From Aeromonas enteropelogenes (lineage in GTDB: Bacteria; Pseudomonadota; Gammaproteobacteria; Enterobacterales; Aeromonadaceae), in NCBI RefSeq assembly GCF_000819845.1, contig NZ_CDCG01000002.1, positions 1 to 64,000 on the forward strand: a stretch of 64,000 nt of DNA, written 5' to 3'. The translations under genes and the position numbers were made by a program. The notes under the pieces are model-generated. The model was given only the letters and a program-made list of their open reading frames with translations. It was not told where the DNA came from and searched no databases. Shown in pieces: positions 20,810 to 29,639 of the stretch (position 1 is its first letter; each line of letters starts with the position of its first letter).

Positions 20810-22495
20810 TTAGCTGTTTGGCTTGAGGGACAACACGTGCAGCAGACGCTCGGGTGTGTCCGGGTGGAGCTGGGGTTTGGCAACCGGGTTGTCGGCACTG
20901 AACCAGCCATTGAAGCGCTTGGTGCTGTACTCGTACCAGGTCGGGTTGTTGAACACAGGGATGATGGTCTGGTTGGCACCGACCTTCTCCTGGATGGCGA
21001 ACATGATCTCCTTCTGCTTGGCAGCATCGGCGGTCTGGGTGAAGTCGTCGATCAGCTTGTCCAGTGCCGGATCCTTGTAGCGGGGGGCCGCGAAGCGGTT
21101 GCCACGCTCACCCATGTTGCGGGAGTGGAACGCGGTCTCGAAGTACTTGTGCGGGTTGGCACCGGCAAAGTAACCCTGCAGCGCCACGTCGAAGTCGCCG
21201 GTGATCAGGTTCTCGGTCCACACGGTGGCTTCCGGGGTGGCGGTCTTAGCATTCAGGCCCAGTGCCTGCAGCCCTTCCACGCCGATCTGGACGGTATTGA
21301 CCCAGTCGGTCCAGCCGTTCGGTACCAGTACCTTGAACTCGATCTTCTTGCAGCTCGGGGTGTCGAGGAACTTGTCGCCGTCACAATCCTTGTAGCCTGC
21401 TTCCTTCAGCAGTGCCTTGGCTCCTTCCAGATCGAACTTGTTGTACTTGCCGTACTTCTTGTCCACTTCCGGGTTGTTCCAGGAGTCGAATGCCTTGCCA
21501 AGGCCGGACGGGTATTCGTTGACGGTCGGGTAGCCGTAGCCCGCGATGTCCACCATGGACTGGCGGTCCATCGCCATGGAGAAGGCGCGGCGGAAGTTGA
21601 TGTCGTTGAAGGCTTCGTGGTTGCCCGGATTCTTGGTCTGGAAGTTGACGTTGAACGCCACGGTACCGGAGGCCGGGAACCAGTACTTGTTGTTCTTCGG
21701 ATCGTTGCCGACGTAGAGACGCTCGATATCCGGCACGAAGGAGCCGAACCAGTCGATGTCGCCCTTCATGACGGCGGCCAGCACCTGGTCGTTGGTCGCC
21801 ATCTGCGGCATGCGGATACAGTCGATGGCGAGGTTGTCGTTATCCCAGTAGTGCGGGTTGCGGCACTGGGTGTAGAGCTGGGCGGAGAAATTGTCTACCT
21901 CGGTGAAGGGGCCGGTACCGACCGGCTTGTCGTTGGTGAAGGCGACCGGGTCTTTCACCGACTTCCACTGGTGCTCGGGCACGATGGGCACCAGCACTAT
22001 GTCGTTCACCACGTTGGTGTTGACCTCGGTCAGATCGAAACGGACCTTGTTGGGGGCCAGCTTCTCGACATTCTTGATCTGGGTCCAGATAGAGCGCTCA
22101 TCCAGGGCCTTGTTGGCCTTGACCAGGTTGAAGGAGAAGAGGATGTCGTCTGCATCAAAGGCTTCGCCGTCAGACCACTTCACCCCGTCACGGAGATCGA
22201 AGGTGACGGATTTGAGGTCATCGCTGAACGCATAGTTGGTGGCCAGACGATAGACGGGTTTGCCACCCTGCATATCGTTGAAGATCACCAGCGGCTCATA
22301 GATGAAGTGACGGGTGGTGTGCAGCAAGCCCGCTTGCAGGAAGGGGTTGAAGTTCTTGACCCAGGCGGTTTCCTGTTGCGCGACCATGGTCAGCACGGTT
22401 TTGTTTTCTGCGGCCATGGCGTTGCCGGCGGCACCGGCGAGCATCATGGTGCCCAGCATTACAGCGGTAGAGATTTTGGATACTTTGGCAAGCAT
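20810..22495 (-). CDS. Chitobiose/chito-oligosaccharide-binding protein (SBP family 5)
   Basis: A 561-residue periplasmic solute-binding protein. A Sec signal peptide with cleavage near AMA-AENKTV is followed by an SBP-bac-5 fold (WSDGEAFDADDILFSFNLVKA, RRAFSMAMDRQSMV). It looks like a dipeptide-binding protein, but its place at the head of this operon, next to ChiS, matches Vibrio CBP (VC0620). CBP binds (GlcNAc)2 and also gates the ChiS sensor in the periplasm. The ATG at 22495 has AAAGGAA 8 bases upstream; the longer frame adds a non-signal extension. Confidence 0.92.
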   Translation of the reverse strand: MLAKVSKISTAVMLGTMMLAGAAGNAMAAENKTVLTMVAQQETAWVKNFNPFLQAGLLHTTRHFIYEPLVIFNDMQGGKPVYRLATNYAFSDDLKSVTFDLRDGVKWSDGEAFDADDILFSFNLVKANKALDERSIWTQIKNVEKLAPNKVRFDLTEVNTNVVNDIVLVPIVPEHQWKSVKDPVAFTNDKPVGTGPFTEVDNFSAQLYTQCRNPHYWDNDNLAIDCIRMPQMATNDQVLAAVMKGDIDWFGSFVPDIERLYVGNDPKNNKYWFPASGTVAFNVNFQTKNPGNHEAFNDINFRRAFSMAMDRQSMVDIAGYGYPTVNEYPSGLGKAFDSWNNPEVDKKYGKYNKFDLEGAKALLKEAGYKDCDGDKFLDTPSCKKIEFKVLVPNGWTDWVNTVQIGVEGLQALGLNAKTATPEATVWTENLITGDFDVALQGYFAGANPHKYFETAFHSRNMGERGNRFAAPRYKDPALDKLIDDFTQTADAAKQKEIMFAIQEKVGANQTIIPVFNNPTWYEYSTKRFNGWFSADNPVAKPQLHPDTPERLLHVLSLKPNS

Positions 22496-22860
22496 ATGTT
22501 TTCCTTTCTTATTTTTTAGGCATTCCTGAGGGATTCGCCTTGTTTTGTGTGAGCACCGGCTTCGCATGCTGAGGAAGTCGGCCCTCCATGTTGGTCGGGC
22601 TGTGCACCCTTGTCGTTCTGTTTTCCAACGCTCTTAGCAAAACAGAGTTAACAGGAAAACAACAACTATTGATTTCGTCGTTTTCGTAAAAATTGACGGG
22701 GTTACGTCAATTTCGTCAAAACTCATTTTTATCTGATTAATATCATACGGTTACGTTATTTGGTTTCGCGTAAAAAGTGCCCGTTGCCAGGCTGGTTATG
22801 ACAATTTTGTGAATTGGATCCGCTCGCTGTGGCGGTGTGGGCGGAACCTTTAATTTGTGC
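22496..22860 (-). promoter_or_regulatory. Promoter and regulatory region of the chitobiose operon
   Basis: A 365-base AT-rich gap between the operon and the chiS terminator. It contains a perfect inverted repeat ATTGACG-N6-CGTCAAT at 22692-22711, next to several TTCGTC/TTCGTA-like words (22674-22718). These are candidate operator sites for ChiS or another activator; assignment is inference. No ORF with a plausible start was seen. Confidence 0.5.
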
Positions 22861-22870
22861 AAAAAAGAAA

Positions 22871-22904
22871 CGGGATGGGCCGGTGTGAGCCGGCTCACAT
22901 CCCG
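22871..22904 (-). terminator. Terminator of chiS, with an internal palindrome
   Basis: On the minus strand CGGGATG pairs with CATCCCG, and TTTCTTTTTT follows, giving a Rho-independent terminator 7 bases after the chiS stop. Inside, GTGAGCC and GGCTCAC (22885-22898) form a second, mutually exclusive 14-base palindrome. Confidence 0.75.
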
Positions 22905-22911
22905 TCTTCCA

Positions 22912-25900
22912 TCACGGCTTGCGATTGGCCAGCTGGCGCAGGGTCTGGGCGCTGTGTTGCAGCTGCTGGCGCTGCTGTTCGTTCAGCGGGCAGTGTCCCA
23001 GCACGAACTCTGTGGTGGCTACCACCGTCTTCCAGCGCGGGGATTTGGGCAGGGTATCCAGGCTCAGATACTTGTCGAGGGTTCGGGTCTGCGGGCTGGA
23101 TCTGTCCATGTAGACTCGCCACAGCTTGCTCTTCTCCGCCAGCACTATCTTGCCCTTGCCGGTGCCCTGCTGCCAGGCGTCCAGCGTCAGCTGCATGGTC
23201 TCGACCAGGGCGCGGCGCAGGGGTTCGTCATCCTGCTGACGAATGAGATTGTCAGCCAGGGAGCGGAACTCGCCGCCGAGCCGGCTCAGCTCGCCGAGCA
23301 GTTGATCGTCCTCGATGATGGCCTGGCGTGAGAGGTTCTTGAGGGCGTTTTCCAGCGCCATCACCCGGTTGTCATCCTGGCGCTGGCCTGTGCTGAGGGT
23401 GAGGGCGATGGCTGCCTGTCCCCCCAGACTGATGGGCAGGGCGCGGGCGTTGAGCCTGTCCTCGACCCCCGCCACCAGAAAGGTCAGATCCCGCTCACCG
23501 GTCGGTTCCGGCCACTGCTGCTTGAGCGGGCTTGCCAGCCACTCGTCGAGGGCGTGTCCCTCCATGGCCTCGGGCTCCTGGCCCAGCAAGCCGGCCAGCA
23601 CCCGGGAGGCAAACAGCACTATGCCCTGCTGGTCGATGAAGATCATGGGATCGGCTCCTTCCCCGAGCAGGGTCAGCAGCCGCTGCTGATCCTGATGGAG
23701 CCGCTCCTGCAGGGTGAGGCGGTGCTCTATTTCCTGCTTGAGCAAGCGGTTCTCCACCAGGGAGGCGCGCCCCGCCTTGGCCTCCAGCAGTGCCTTGACC
23801 CGGGCGAACAGCTCCTCCTTGCAGAAGGGTTTGACCAGATAGTCGTTGGCCCCGGCACCAAACCCCTCTTCAATATCCTTGGGCTGGTTGAGGGCGGTGA
23901 GCAGCAGCACCGGCAGCTTGTCCTTGGGGTGCTGCTCGCGCAGCCGGCGGCAGACATCGAAGCCGGAGAGGGTGGGCATCATCACATCGAGCAGCACCAG
24001 ATCGACCGGCTCCCGGGCCAGCTTGGCCAACGCGTCGTGGCCATCGCCGCTCGGCAGGATGCGATAGCCGCAGGGTTGCAGCAGGTGGCGCAGGATGTGC
24101 AGGTTGATGGGCTCGTCGTCCACCACCAGGATGAGGGGGGCATCCTGCGGAGGCGGGGGCAGATCCTCGCTATCCCACTCAGGCAGGATCAGGGGCTGCT
24201 GGCGCACCAGCTGGTGTTCAATCTGGCGATTGCCCAGCAGCTGGCCGGCGGTCTGGCCGATGGCCAGCGGCAGGGTAAAGGAGAAGGTGGAGCCGACGCT
24301 TGGCTCGCTCTCTACCAACAGCTCTCCGCCCATCAAATGCACCAGCTGGCGGGTGATGGAGAGGCCAAGGCCGGCCCCCTGCTTGCCCGCCTCCGGGCTC
24401 ATCTGCACCAGCGGCTCGAAGATGTGTTCCAGATGTTCCGGTGCGATGCCGATGCCGGTATCGGTCACCTTGATGCGCAGCATCTGCTCCTCGACGACGG
24501 CGCTCAGCACCACCTTGCCCTGAGGCGTATATTTGATGGCGTTACCCACCAGGTTGTAGAGCACCTGTTCGAGGCGCTGTTCGTCGGCCAGCACAGGTGG
24601 CAGCTCGGCGGGGCTGATGTCCACCAGGGTGAGGGGCTTGGCCTGCACCAGGTGCTGGCAGAGATCCAGCACCAGCCGGATGACCCCTTTCGAGGAGACG
24701 GGCTGGGGGTGGATCTCCAGCTGGCCGTAGCGCATCTGGTGATAGTCGAGCAGATCGTCCACCAGTCGGGCCAGACCGTCGGCACTCTTGATGATGAGGC
24801 CAAGCTGTTTCTGCTGGCCTTCGGTCAAATCCTGCTGGCTGGCGAGCATGGATTCCGCCATCCCCTTGATGCCATGAATGGGGGTGCGCAGTTCATGGGA
24901 GGTGTTGGCCAGCAGTTCATCCTTGAGCTTGTCGGCCTGCTGCAGGCTGAGGTTCTGCCTGTGGGTCAGCTTGACCTGCTGTTGCAACTCCTGGGTTTGC
25001 CGCTCGATGAGCTCGATCTTCTCCTTGACCGAACGCTGCATATGGCGAAACGACTGGGCCAGACGGTCGATGTCATCGTCGGTGCGGGCGATGGTAATGG
25101 GGTGATCCAGGGCGCCATCGGCCACCTGCTCCGCCGCCGCAGTGAGAGAGCGCAGCGGCGCCGTGATGGAGTGGGAGAGCCAGCGGGAGAAAAGGATGAG
25201 CAGCAGCAGGGAGCCCGCTCCCAACAGGACCACCAGTGCTTCGAGCTGGCGGATGGGGGCATAGGCTTCCCGGGTCGAAATCTCGGCGATAAAGGCCCAC
25301 TCGGTATCGAATACCTTCACCTGGGTGTAGGCGGCCAGCACCTCGTCTTCATGGTAGGAGAGAAACTGGCCAACTCCCTGCTCGCCGGAGAGGGCCTTGG
25401 TGACGAGGGGGGTCTGCAGTGGCCGGAAGTGGGGGCTGAAGCTGTTCTCGACGCTGAACTCGGGTGCCAGCCAGGCATCGGCGCGCATCCGCTTGTCGGG
25501 GCCGATGAGGATGGTTTCACCGGTCTCCCCCAGCCCTTCCCGCTCCGCCATGATCTGGTTGAGCTTGTCCGGCAGCAGCTCGAAGATCACCACGCCGCGC
25601 ACATAGTCGTACTGCATCACGGGGGCAGCCAGGTAGGCGACCACCTGGCCGGTCAGCTCGTTGCGACCAAAATCGGTGAACTCGAAGATCTGCTGCGGCT
25701 TCTGGCCGCCGTCGAGGCGACGCTTGATCTTGGCGAAGGTCTGGCCGAGGCCGCTGCCTTGATAGGGACCGGAGAGCAGATTGGTGGCGAAGTTGACCTG
25801 TTTGGTGACCGAATAGACCACATCACCATTGAGGTCCACCAGAAAGATGTCGCTGTAGTCGGACTTGCGCACCATGTCGGCATAGCCGCGGTGAAAGCGC

Positions 25901-26343
25901 TGGTGGACCCGGCCATACATCTCGTCGGCCAGGATCAGGGCACTGATGGAGGGCTCGGTATTGACCTTGGGGTCCGGTTTTTGCAGTTGATCCCAGGATC
26001 CGGGCACATAACGGGACTGGGCCCGGGTACGCGCCTCCTGGGAGCTGGTACCCAGCTTTTCGAAGGCGCCGGTAAAGCCGTAGAAGCGGCCGATACTGTT
26101 GCCCGCGAAGTCCTGCTGGGAGAAGTTGATGATCTGCTGTTTGAGGTTGCCGAAGTAATCTTCCAGCTGGCTCTTCTTGATGTTGCGAACGGAAACCAGA
26201 TGGTTGGAGGTTTGGGTGGTGAGATCCTTGCCGTGGCTATAGAGGAAAAACAGGGTGACAACCAGGAAGGGCACCATGCCCAACATGAAAAAAGCCAGCA
26301 TTAACCGCGGTCTGAGTCCACGCAGCGTGAAGATCCATTTCAT
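22912..26343 (-). CDS. chiS: Chitin-utilisation hybrid sensor/regulator ChiS
   Basis: A 1143-residue inner-membrane hybrid sensor kinase. It has an N-terminal transmembrane segment (about 15-37), a periplasmic sensor to about residue 360, a second membrane segment (VVLLGAGSLLLLILFS), HAMP, a coiled coil, a kinase domain with phospho-acceptor His483 in NTSHELRTP, ATPase boxes, and a receiver with Asp786 in LLDVMMP. A C-terminal region follows (about 880-1143) with a PAS-like part and the cryptic DNA-binding domain known from Vibrio ChiS. Relative to V. cholerae, His469 and Asp772 are both shifted by 14. In Vibrio, CBP represses ChiS until chitin oligosaccharides bind. Its place upstream of the operon supports the same circuit. 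Confidence 0.93.
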   Translation of the reverse strand: MKWIFTLRGLRPRLMLAFFMLGMVPFLVVTLFFLYSHGKDLTTQTSNHLVSVRNIKKSQLEDYFGNLKQQIINFSQQDFAGNSIGRFYGFTGAFEKLGTSSQEARTRAQSRYVPGSWDQLQKPDPKVNTEPSISALILADEMYGRVHQRFHRGYADMVRKSDYSDIFLVDLNGDVVYSVTKQVNFATNLLSGPYQGSGLGQTFAKIKRRLDGGQKPQQIFEFTDFGRNELTGQVVAYLAAPVMQYDYVRGVVIFELLPDKLNQIMAEREGLGETGETILIGPDKRMRADAWLAPEFSVENSFSPHFRPLQTPLVTKALSGEQGVGQFLSYHEDEVLAAYTQVKVFDTEWAFIAEISTREAYAPIRQLEALVVLLGAGSLLLLILFSRWLSHSITAPLRSLTAAAEQVADGALDHPITIARTDDDIDRLAQSFRHMQRSVKEKIELIERQTQELQQQVKLTHRQNLSLQQADKLKDELLANTSHELRTPIHGIKGMAESMLASQQDLTEGQQKQLGLIIKSADGLARLVDDLLDYHQMRYGQLEIHPQPVSSKGVIRLVLDLCQHLVQAKPLTLVDISPAELPPVLADEQRLEQVLYNLVGNAIKYTPQGKVVLSAVVEEQMLRIKVTDTGIGIAPEHLEHIFEPLVQMSPEAGKQGAGLGLSITRQLVHLMGGELLVESEPSVGSTFSFTLPLAIGQTAGQLLGNRQIEHQLVRQQPLILPEWDSEDLPPPPQDAPLILVVDDEPINLHILRHLLQPCGYRILPSGDGHDALAKLAREPVDLVLLDVMMPTLSGFDVCRRLREQHPKDKLPVLLLTALNQPKDIEEGFGAGANDYLVKPFCKEELFARVKALLEAKAGRASLVENRLLKQEIEHRLTLQERLHQDQQRLLTLLGEGADPMIFIDQQGIVLFASRVLAGLLGQEPEAMEGHALDEWLASPLKQQWPEPTGERDLTFLVAGVEDRLNARALPISLGGQAAIALTLSTGQRQDDNRVMALENALKNLSRQAIIEDDQLLGELSRLGGEFRSLADNLIRQQDDEPLRRALVETMQLTLDAWQQGTGKGKIVLAEKSKLWRVYMDRSSPQTRTLDKYLSLDTLPKSPRWKTVVATTEFVLGHCPLNEQQRQQLQHSAQTLRQLANRKP

Positions 26344-26526
26344 CTTGTGATTTTCAATTGAGAATCCGGTTACTAAGCTGTGCCAGTCTCGAATGAAAGC
26401 ATAATCATTTCAATGGCTTTATCCCAAATTCGCTTGTCTGGTCACAGCCTGACGGGGAAAATTTCAGCAACCCGTTTAAACCCTGAGCAAACAGTCGCGG
26501 GCGGGGTTAAAAGTGCGAAAAAAGGG

Positions 26527-26554
26527 TTGTGCTGACGCTCGGGGTACGTATAAT
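26527..26554 (+). promoter_or_regulatory. Sigma70-type promoter of the tRNA-Gly/tRNA-Cys unit
   Basis: TTGTGC, a 16-base spacer and a consensus TATAAT, followed by GCGCCTCG. The tRNA-Gly 5' end is 39 bases downstream. The discriminator matches that of the tRNA-Tyr promoter. Confidence 0.65.
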
Positions 26555-26592
26555 GCGCCTCGTTGTCAGGCAACTGGCAAGAAAGCAGTGAC

Positions 26593-26668
<76 letters not shown>

Positions 26669-26725
26669 ATCTTCCATCGCACCAACGATGGATATCACTC
26701 TCAAGACAATCAGTCTTGTCAGCAT

Positions 26726-26799
26726 GGCGCGTTAGCAAAGCGGTTATGCAGCGGATTGCAAATCCGTTTAGTCCGGTTCGACTCCGGAACGTGCCTCCA
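26726..26799 (+). tRNA. tRNA-Cys (GCA)
   Basis: 74 nucleotides with encoded CCA and anticodon GCA in GATTGCAAATC. The acceptor GGCGCGT pairs with ACGTGCC through one G-U wobble pair at position 4. It lies 57 bases after tRNA-Gly and is probably co-transcribed with it. Confidence 0.95.
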
Positions 26800-26851
26800 T
26801 CTTCTTCCTGTCTTATCTTTATCGCACCATGCCGCGATAATCGATCCAAGC

Positions 26852-27145
26852 TCAATACCCTTGTTGCATCAGCAGCTGTTCGCAGCCCATCTGCTTCCAC
26901 TCGCGCTGCAGGTAGTGAGTCACCTCCGTCATATCCTGTCCCCGATATTGAAACTGTATGTCTGCCCTGTGCGCATCTATATCCGCCATTCGCTGTTTCA
27001 GGGTGCCGCATTGCCATACGCTGACGGCGGGAGCGCCCTTGTAGGCGAGCTCGATGGCGTCATCCCGGTTCAGTTGCCACTCCTGCCACTCTGACCAGAG
27101 CAAGATGCCCATGATCCCAATCATCACCACTTCTGCGGGTTTCAT
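26852..27145 (-). CDS. Small membrane-anchored hypothetical protein
   Basis: A 97-residue protein with one N-terminal hydrophobic segment (VVMIGIMGILLW) and a soluble part containing two cysteines (WQCGTLKQR and MGCEQLL). GGAG lies about 9 bases before the ATG at 27145. I do not recognise a family; an uncleaved anchor with a periplasmic domain is the most likely arrangement. Confidence 0.6.
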   Translation of the reverse strand: MKPAEVVMIGIMGILLWSEWQEWQLNRDDAIELAYKGAPAVSVWQCGTLKQRMADIDAHRADIQFQYRGQDMTEVTHYLQREWKQMGCEQLLMQQGY

Positions 27146-27358
27146 CGTACCAACTCCATTTTGACGACCAGCATATTAACTCTGGTCAAGGGTGGCTGTT
27201 TTGTCAGCTTTTGTTGCTTTTAGGTTAAGCAATGTAACTTAATTCCAATTTGTCATTTATGGTGCATTAATTGAGAAAAAATGAACAAATTGATGTAGTA
27301 ATCCTACAAATTGTGGAGTAATCTTTACCCAGTGGTCTTACCAGTGAGGCGTCATATC

Positions 27359-27559
27359 ATGTTTCATCCTTATTCCCTGACTCAGATTATTCTTCGTCGC
27401 ACCTTTGTGCTGCTGGTTGGCATCCTGGCGTTTCCCGTGATGTTGTTTCGTCGCGATCGTGCGCGCTTTTACAGCTATCTGCACCGGATCTGGAGCAAAA
27501 CCAGCACCAAGCCGGTATGGCTCAAGATGAGTGAGCGGGGCAACCGGATCTTCTACTAA
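27359..27559 (+). CDS. ybfA: YbfA-like protein (DUF2517)
   Basis: A 66-residue protein with one transmembrane segment (TFVLLVGILAFPVMLF) followed by the signature DRARFYSYLHRIWSKTSTKPVW, nearly identical to E. coli YbfA. The function of YbfA is not established. The ATG at 27359 has TGAGG about 10 bases upstream and fits the family start; the longer frame from 27311 adds unrelated residues. Confidence 0.88.
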   Translation: MFHPYSLTQIILRRTFVLLVGILAFPVMLFRRDRARFYSYLHRIWSKTSTKPVWLKMSERGNRIFY

Positions 27560-27576
27560 GGCCCCACCTTGATGAC

Positions 27577-27604
27577 AAAAGAGACAGCTTCGGCTGTCTC
27601 TTTT
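27577..27604 (+). terminator. Terminator of ybfA
   Basis: A 12-bp stem AAAAGAGACAGC/GCTGTCTCTTTT with a TTCG tetraloop, followed by GCATTT; the T-run is the end of the stem itself. It lies 17 bases after the stop. Confidence 0.85.
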
Positions 27605-27781
27605 GCATTTATGGCCTCTGGAAGCGCAAATAGCCTCCAAAAGGGCGAAATGAGGTCTGTATGGCGCCCTTGAAGCGTTTGGATCTATGTCTGGTAGAGG
27701 CGTGCGAGTGGCGCAGCGGTACAATCCGGCCTGCGGGATCCTGGGTAGAGTGGCGACTCATTCATCCGAGGAGCTTTTTAT

Positions 27782-28114
27782 ATGTCCGATATTTTCAAGG
27801 CCGCATTCATCTTCGTCGCCCCGGGGGCAGATCCTGCCGAGCACACCTCCTGGGTCAAGACGGATAAGGTCCATGTGAAGACGATCGCCGTGCCCGATTA
27901 CCAGGGAGGCAGTGAACTGCTCGACGAGCTATATCGGGAGGGGATCCGGGCGGTGGAGCTGTGCGCCGGGTTCGGCCACCTGGGGGTTGCTGGTATGGTC
28001 GAGGCGGCTGCAGGGCGCATGGAGATCGGCGTGGTGCGCTTCGATCGCCATCCCTGTCTCAATCATGTCAGCGGTGATACCCTCTTCCTGTCCGCGTCTG
28101 AACCGAGCCAGTGA
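27782..28114 (+). CDS. DUF6506 family protein
   Basis: A 110-residue soluble protein with the family pattern AAFIFVAPGADPAEH near the start, GIRAVELCAGFGHLG in the middle and GVVRFDRHPCLNHVSGD near the end. No enzymatic function is known for DUF6506. AGGAG lies 9 bases before the ATG. It is 18 bases upstream of an AraC-type regulator on the same strand and the two are probably one transcript. Confidence 0.78.
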   Translation: MSDIFKAAFIFVAPGADPAEHTSWVKTDKVHVKTIAVPDYQGGSELLDELYREGIRAVELCAGFGHLGVAGMVEAAAGRMEIGVVRFDRHPCLNHVSGDTLFLSASEPSQ

Positions 28115-28132
28115 GAAACATCGCCTTCCATC

Positions 28133-28945
28133 ATGCAGTGCCGTAAATTTCAGCCCGCTCCCGATCTGGCCCCCTGGTTGGCGCAAGGTTGGGAGTGGCG
28201 CCTTGACCAACACCAGCCGATGCCGGAGATCTTCCCCGGCACCGGAGCCGAGATCCTGTTCAATCTGGGGGATCCCCTTACCATCACGAGCCTCTCGCCA
28301 TCAGGTTTGCCCCGCACAGTTGCCGTGGCCACGGGGGTGGCCGTGTTGCTCTGCCCGCGGCATGTACGCCTGCGCTTTGCCGCCCATGGTCAAATTCATC
28401 TGCTGGGGCTGCGGCTGCGCTCTTCGGCCTGCTTCGACCTGTTTGGCGTGCCTATGGAGCATCTTTGCGATCAGGTGCTGTCGCTCGATGAGCTGGGGAT
28501 TGTTGCCCCTGAGGTTGAGCCCTTGGTAGAGCAGGGGCATGGGGCATTGGGCCACTGGCTACGCCAGCGAGTCGCAAGGCGCTTGGAGCGGGATCTTGCG
28601 CTGGTGCGAGCCATAGAGCGGCTCTATTACGGCACGCCGGCTACCGAGTTGCAGCAGCAACTGGGGATGAGCCCGCGCACCTTTCAGCGGCGCTTGCGCA
28701 ACCATGTCGGGGTGGATGCCCGCTATTTTCTGCGTACCGCCCGCTTTCAAAGAGCGCTGCGCCAGCTGCTATCGGGCGCTCCGTCGCTCGATACCCTGCT
28801 GGAGCAGGGGTATTGCGATCAGCCCCATTTCATCAAGAGCTGTCACTTCTTTACCGGTCGCTCGCCCGGGCAACTGCTCACCCCGGAGCACAAGTGCCTC
28901 AACCACTACAACCCGCAAGTAAACCGGCTGGCCGGTTATCTTTGA
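28133..28945 (+). CDS. AraC family transcriptional regulator
   Basis: A 270-residue regulator. The N-terminal half (about 1-150) resembles the DUF6597 ligand-sensing domain (FQPAPDLAPWLAQGWEWR). The C-terminal part has two helix-turn-helices of the AraC type, TELQQQLGMSPRTFQRRLRN and a second around LLEQGYCDQPHFIKSCHFFTG with the classic RSPGQ. It follows the DUF6506 gene closely and may regulate it, but this is inferred only from position. Confidence 0.85.
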   Translation: MQCRKFQPAPDLAPWLAQGWEWRLDQHQPMPEIFPGTGAEILFNLGDPLTITSLSPSGLPRTVAVATGVAVLLCPRHVRLRFAAHGQIHLLGLRLRSSACFDLFGVPMEHLCDQVLSLDELGIVAPEVEPLVEQGHGALGHWLRQRVARRLERDLALVRAIERLYYGTPATELQQQLGMSPRTFQRRLRNHVGVDARYFLRTARFQRALRQLLSGAPSLDTLLEQGYCDQPHFIKSCHFFTGRSPGQLLTPEHKCLNHYNPQVNRLAGYL

Positions 28946-29311
28946 AAGCGCTGATCGTTCGGCGCTTTCCCGTATGTTTCATCTTGTCCGTTCGTTTTAC
29001 CTTGTGACCTCTATTCGCACTGTGCTTGCCAGGATGTGCTGGCAGACTCGTTTTGGGATGGCCGGGGAGGCAACTCTATTTACCTTCCCGATGGTAATGC
29101 CAGCACCTCGGGTGCCGCCTTTTTGTTAACGGCCCGGAACGATAAATAATCTGAATATCCCTTTAAAAACAGCGTGTTGCTTATTGTGTTTTTTGTAGAT
29201 GTCTCTGTTTTGCATTTTTTTTGAAATCTTTTGCCCGCCACGCCGGTTCTATTGCAGGTAACCGGTCACGACAGGCTGGAGACATCACACTCAACAACAA
29301 GGAATAGCAAC
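28946..29311 (+). promoter_or_regulatory. Intergenic region with hairpin terminator and bufferin operon promoter
   Basis: 366 bases without a gene. A small hairpin GCACC/GGTGC at 29103-29115 followed by CCGCCTTTTT is a likely terminator for upstream transcription. Beyond it an AT-rich stretch (29140-29235) leads into the bufA leader and should carry its promoter, but I could not assign a -35/-10 pair with confidence. Confidence 0.5.
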
Positions 29312-29575
29312 ATGAACGTTAAAAAAAGCACTGCCATTGCCTCTGCCATGACTGGCTTGCTGGTACTCGGAACCCAGTTCATCGCGGCCCCGGCGATGGC
29401 GGCCGAGGCGAAGGAGAAATGCTACGGCGTGGTCAAGGCCAGCAAGAATGATTGCGCCACCAAGACCAGCTCTTGCGCCGGTACGGCCAAGGAAGACGCC
29501 ATGGGTGATGCCTTCGTGGTGATGCCAAAAGGGCTGTGCGAGAAGCTGGTCGGCGGTTCGCTGCAACCCAAGTAA
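29312..29575 (+). CDS. bufA: Bufferin precursor peptide (DUF2282), BufA-like
   Basis: An 87-residue exported peptide. An N-terminal signal (TGLLVLGTQFIAAPAMA) is followed by a mature part with exactly four cysteines: Cys37 in EKCYG, Cys48 in NDCAT, Cys55 in SSCAG and Cys76 in GLCEKLVGGSL. This is the DUF2282 pattern, now known as bufferins: ribosomal peptides whose cysteines are oxidised by a DUF692 enzyme to copper-binding thiooxazoles. The ATG at 29312 has AAGGA 8 bases upstream. Downstream bufB, bufC and bufD homologues complete the operon. A copper-buffering role follows from the family. Confidence 0.9.
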   Translation: MNVKKSTAIASAMTGLLVLGTQFIAAPAMAAEAKEKCYGVVKASKNDCATKTSSCAGTAKEDAMGDAFVVMPKGLCEKLVGGSLQPK

Positions 29576-29585
29576 GCGCCATGCG

Positions 29586-29607
29586 GCAGGGGGCTTCGGC
29601 CCCCTGC
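29586..29607 (+). other. Intercistronic hairpin between bufA and bufB
   Basis: A 9-bp stem GCAGGGGGC/GCCCCCTGC with a TTCG tetraloop, 10 bases after the bufA stop and without a T-run. It likely gives more precursor peptide than modifying enzyme from one transcript; the role is inferred. Confidence 0.6.
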
Positions 29608-29639
29608 GTTCTCTCTGGCAGGTGAAAGCGAGTGTTGCC

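Noticed and set aside
22800..22820. TGTGA half-site as a CRP site for the chitobiose operon
   Set aside because: Only one half of TGTGA-N6-TCACA is present, so it was not called.
23554..26304. A 916-codon open frame on the plus strand opposite chiS
   Set aside because: It is an antisense shadow caused by high GC at third positions; its product is Gln/His/Leu/Gly-rich with no family features, while chiS on the other strand has full domain support.
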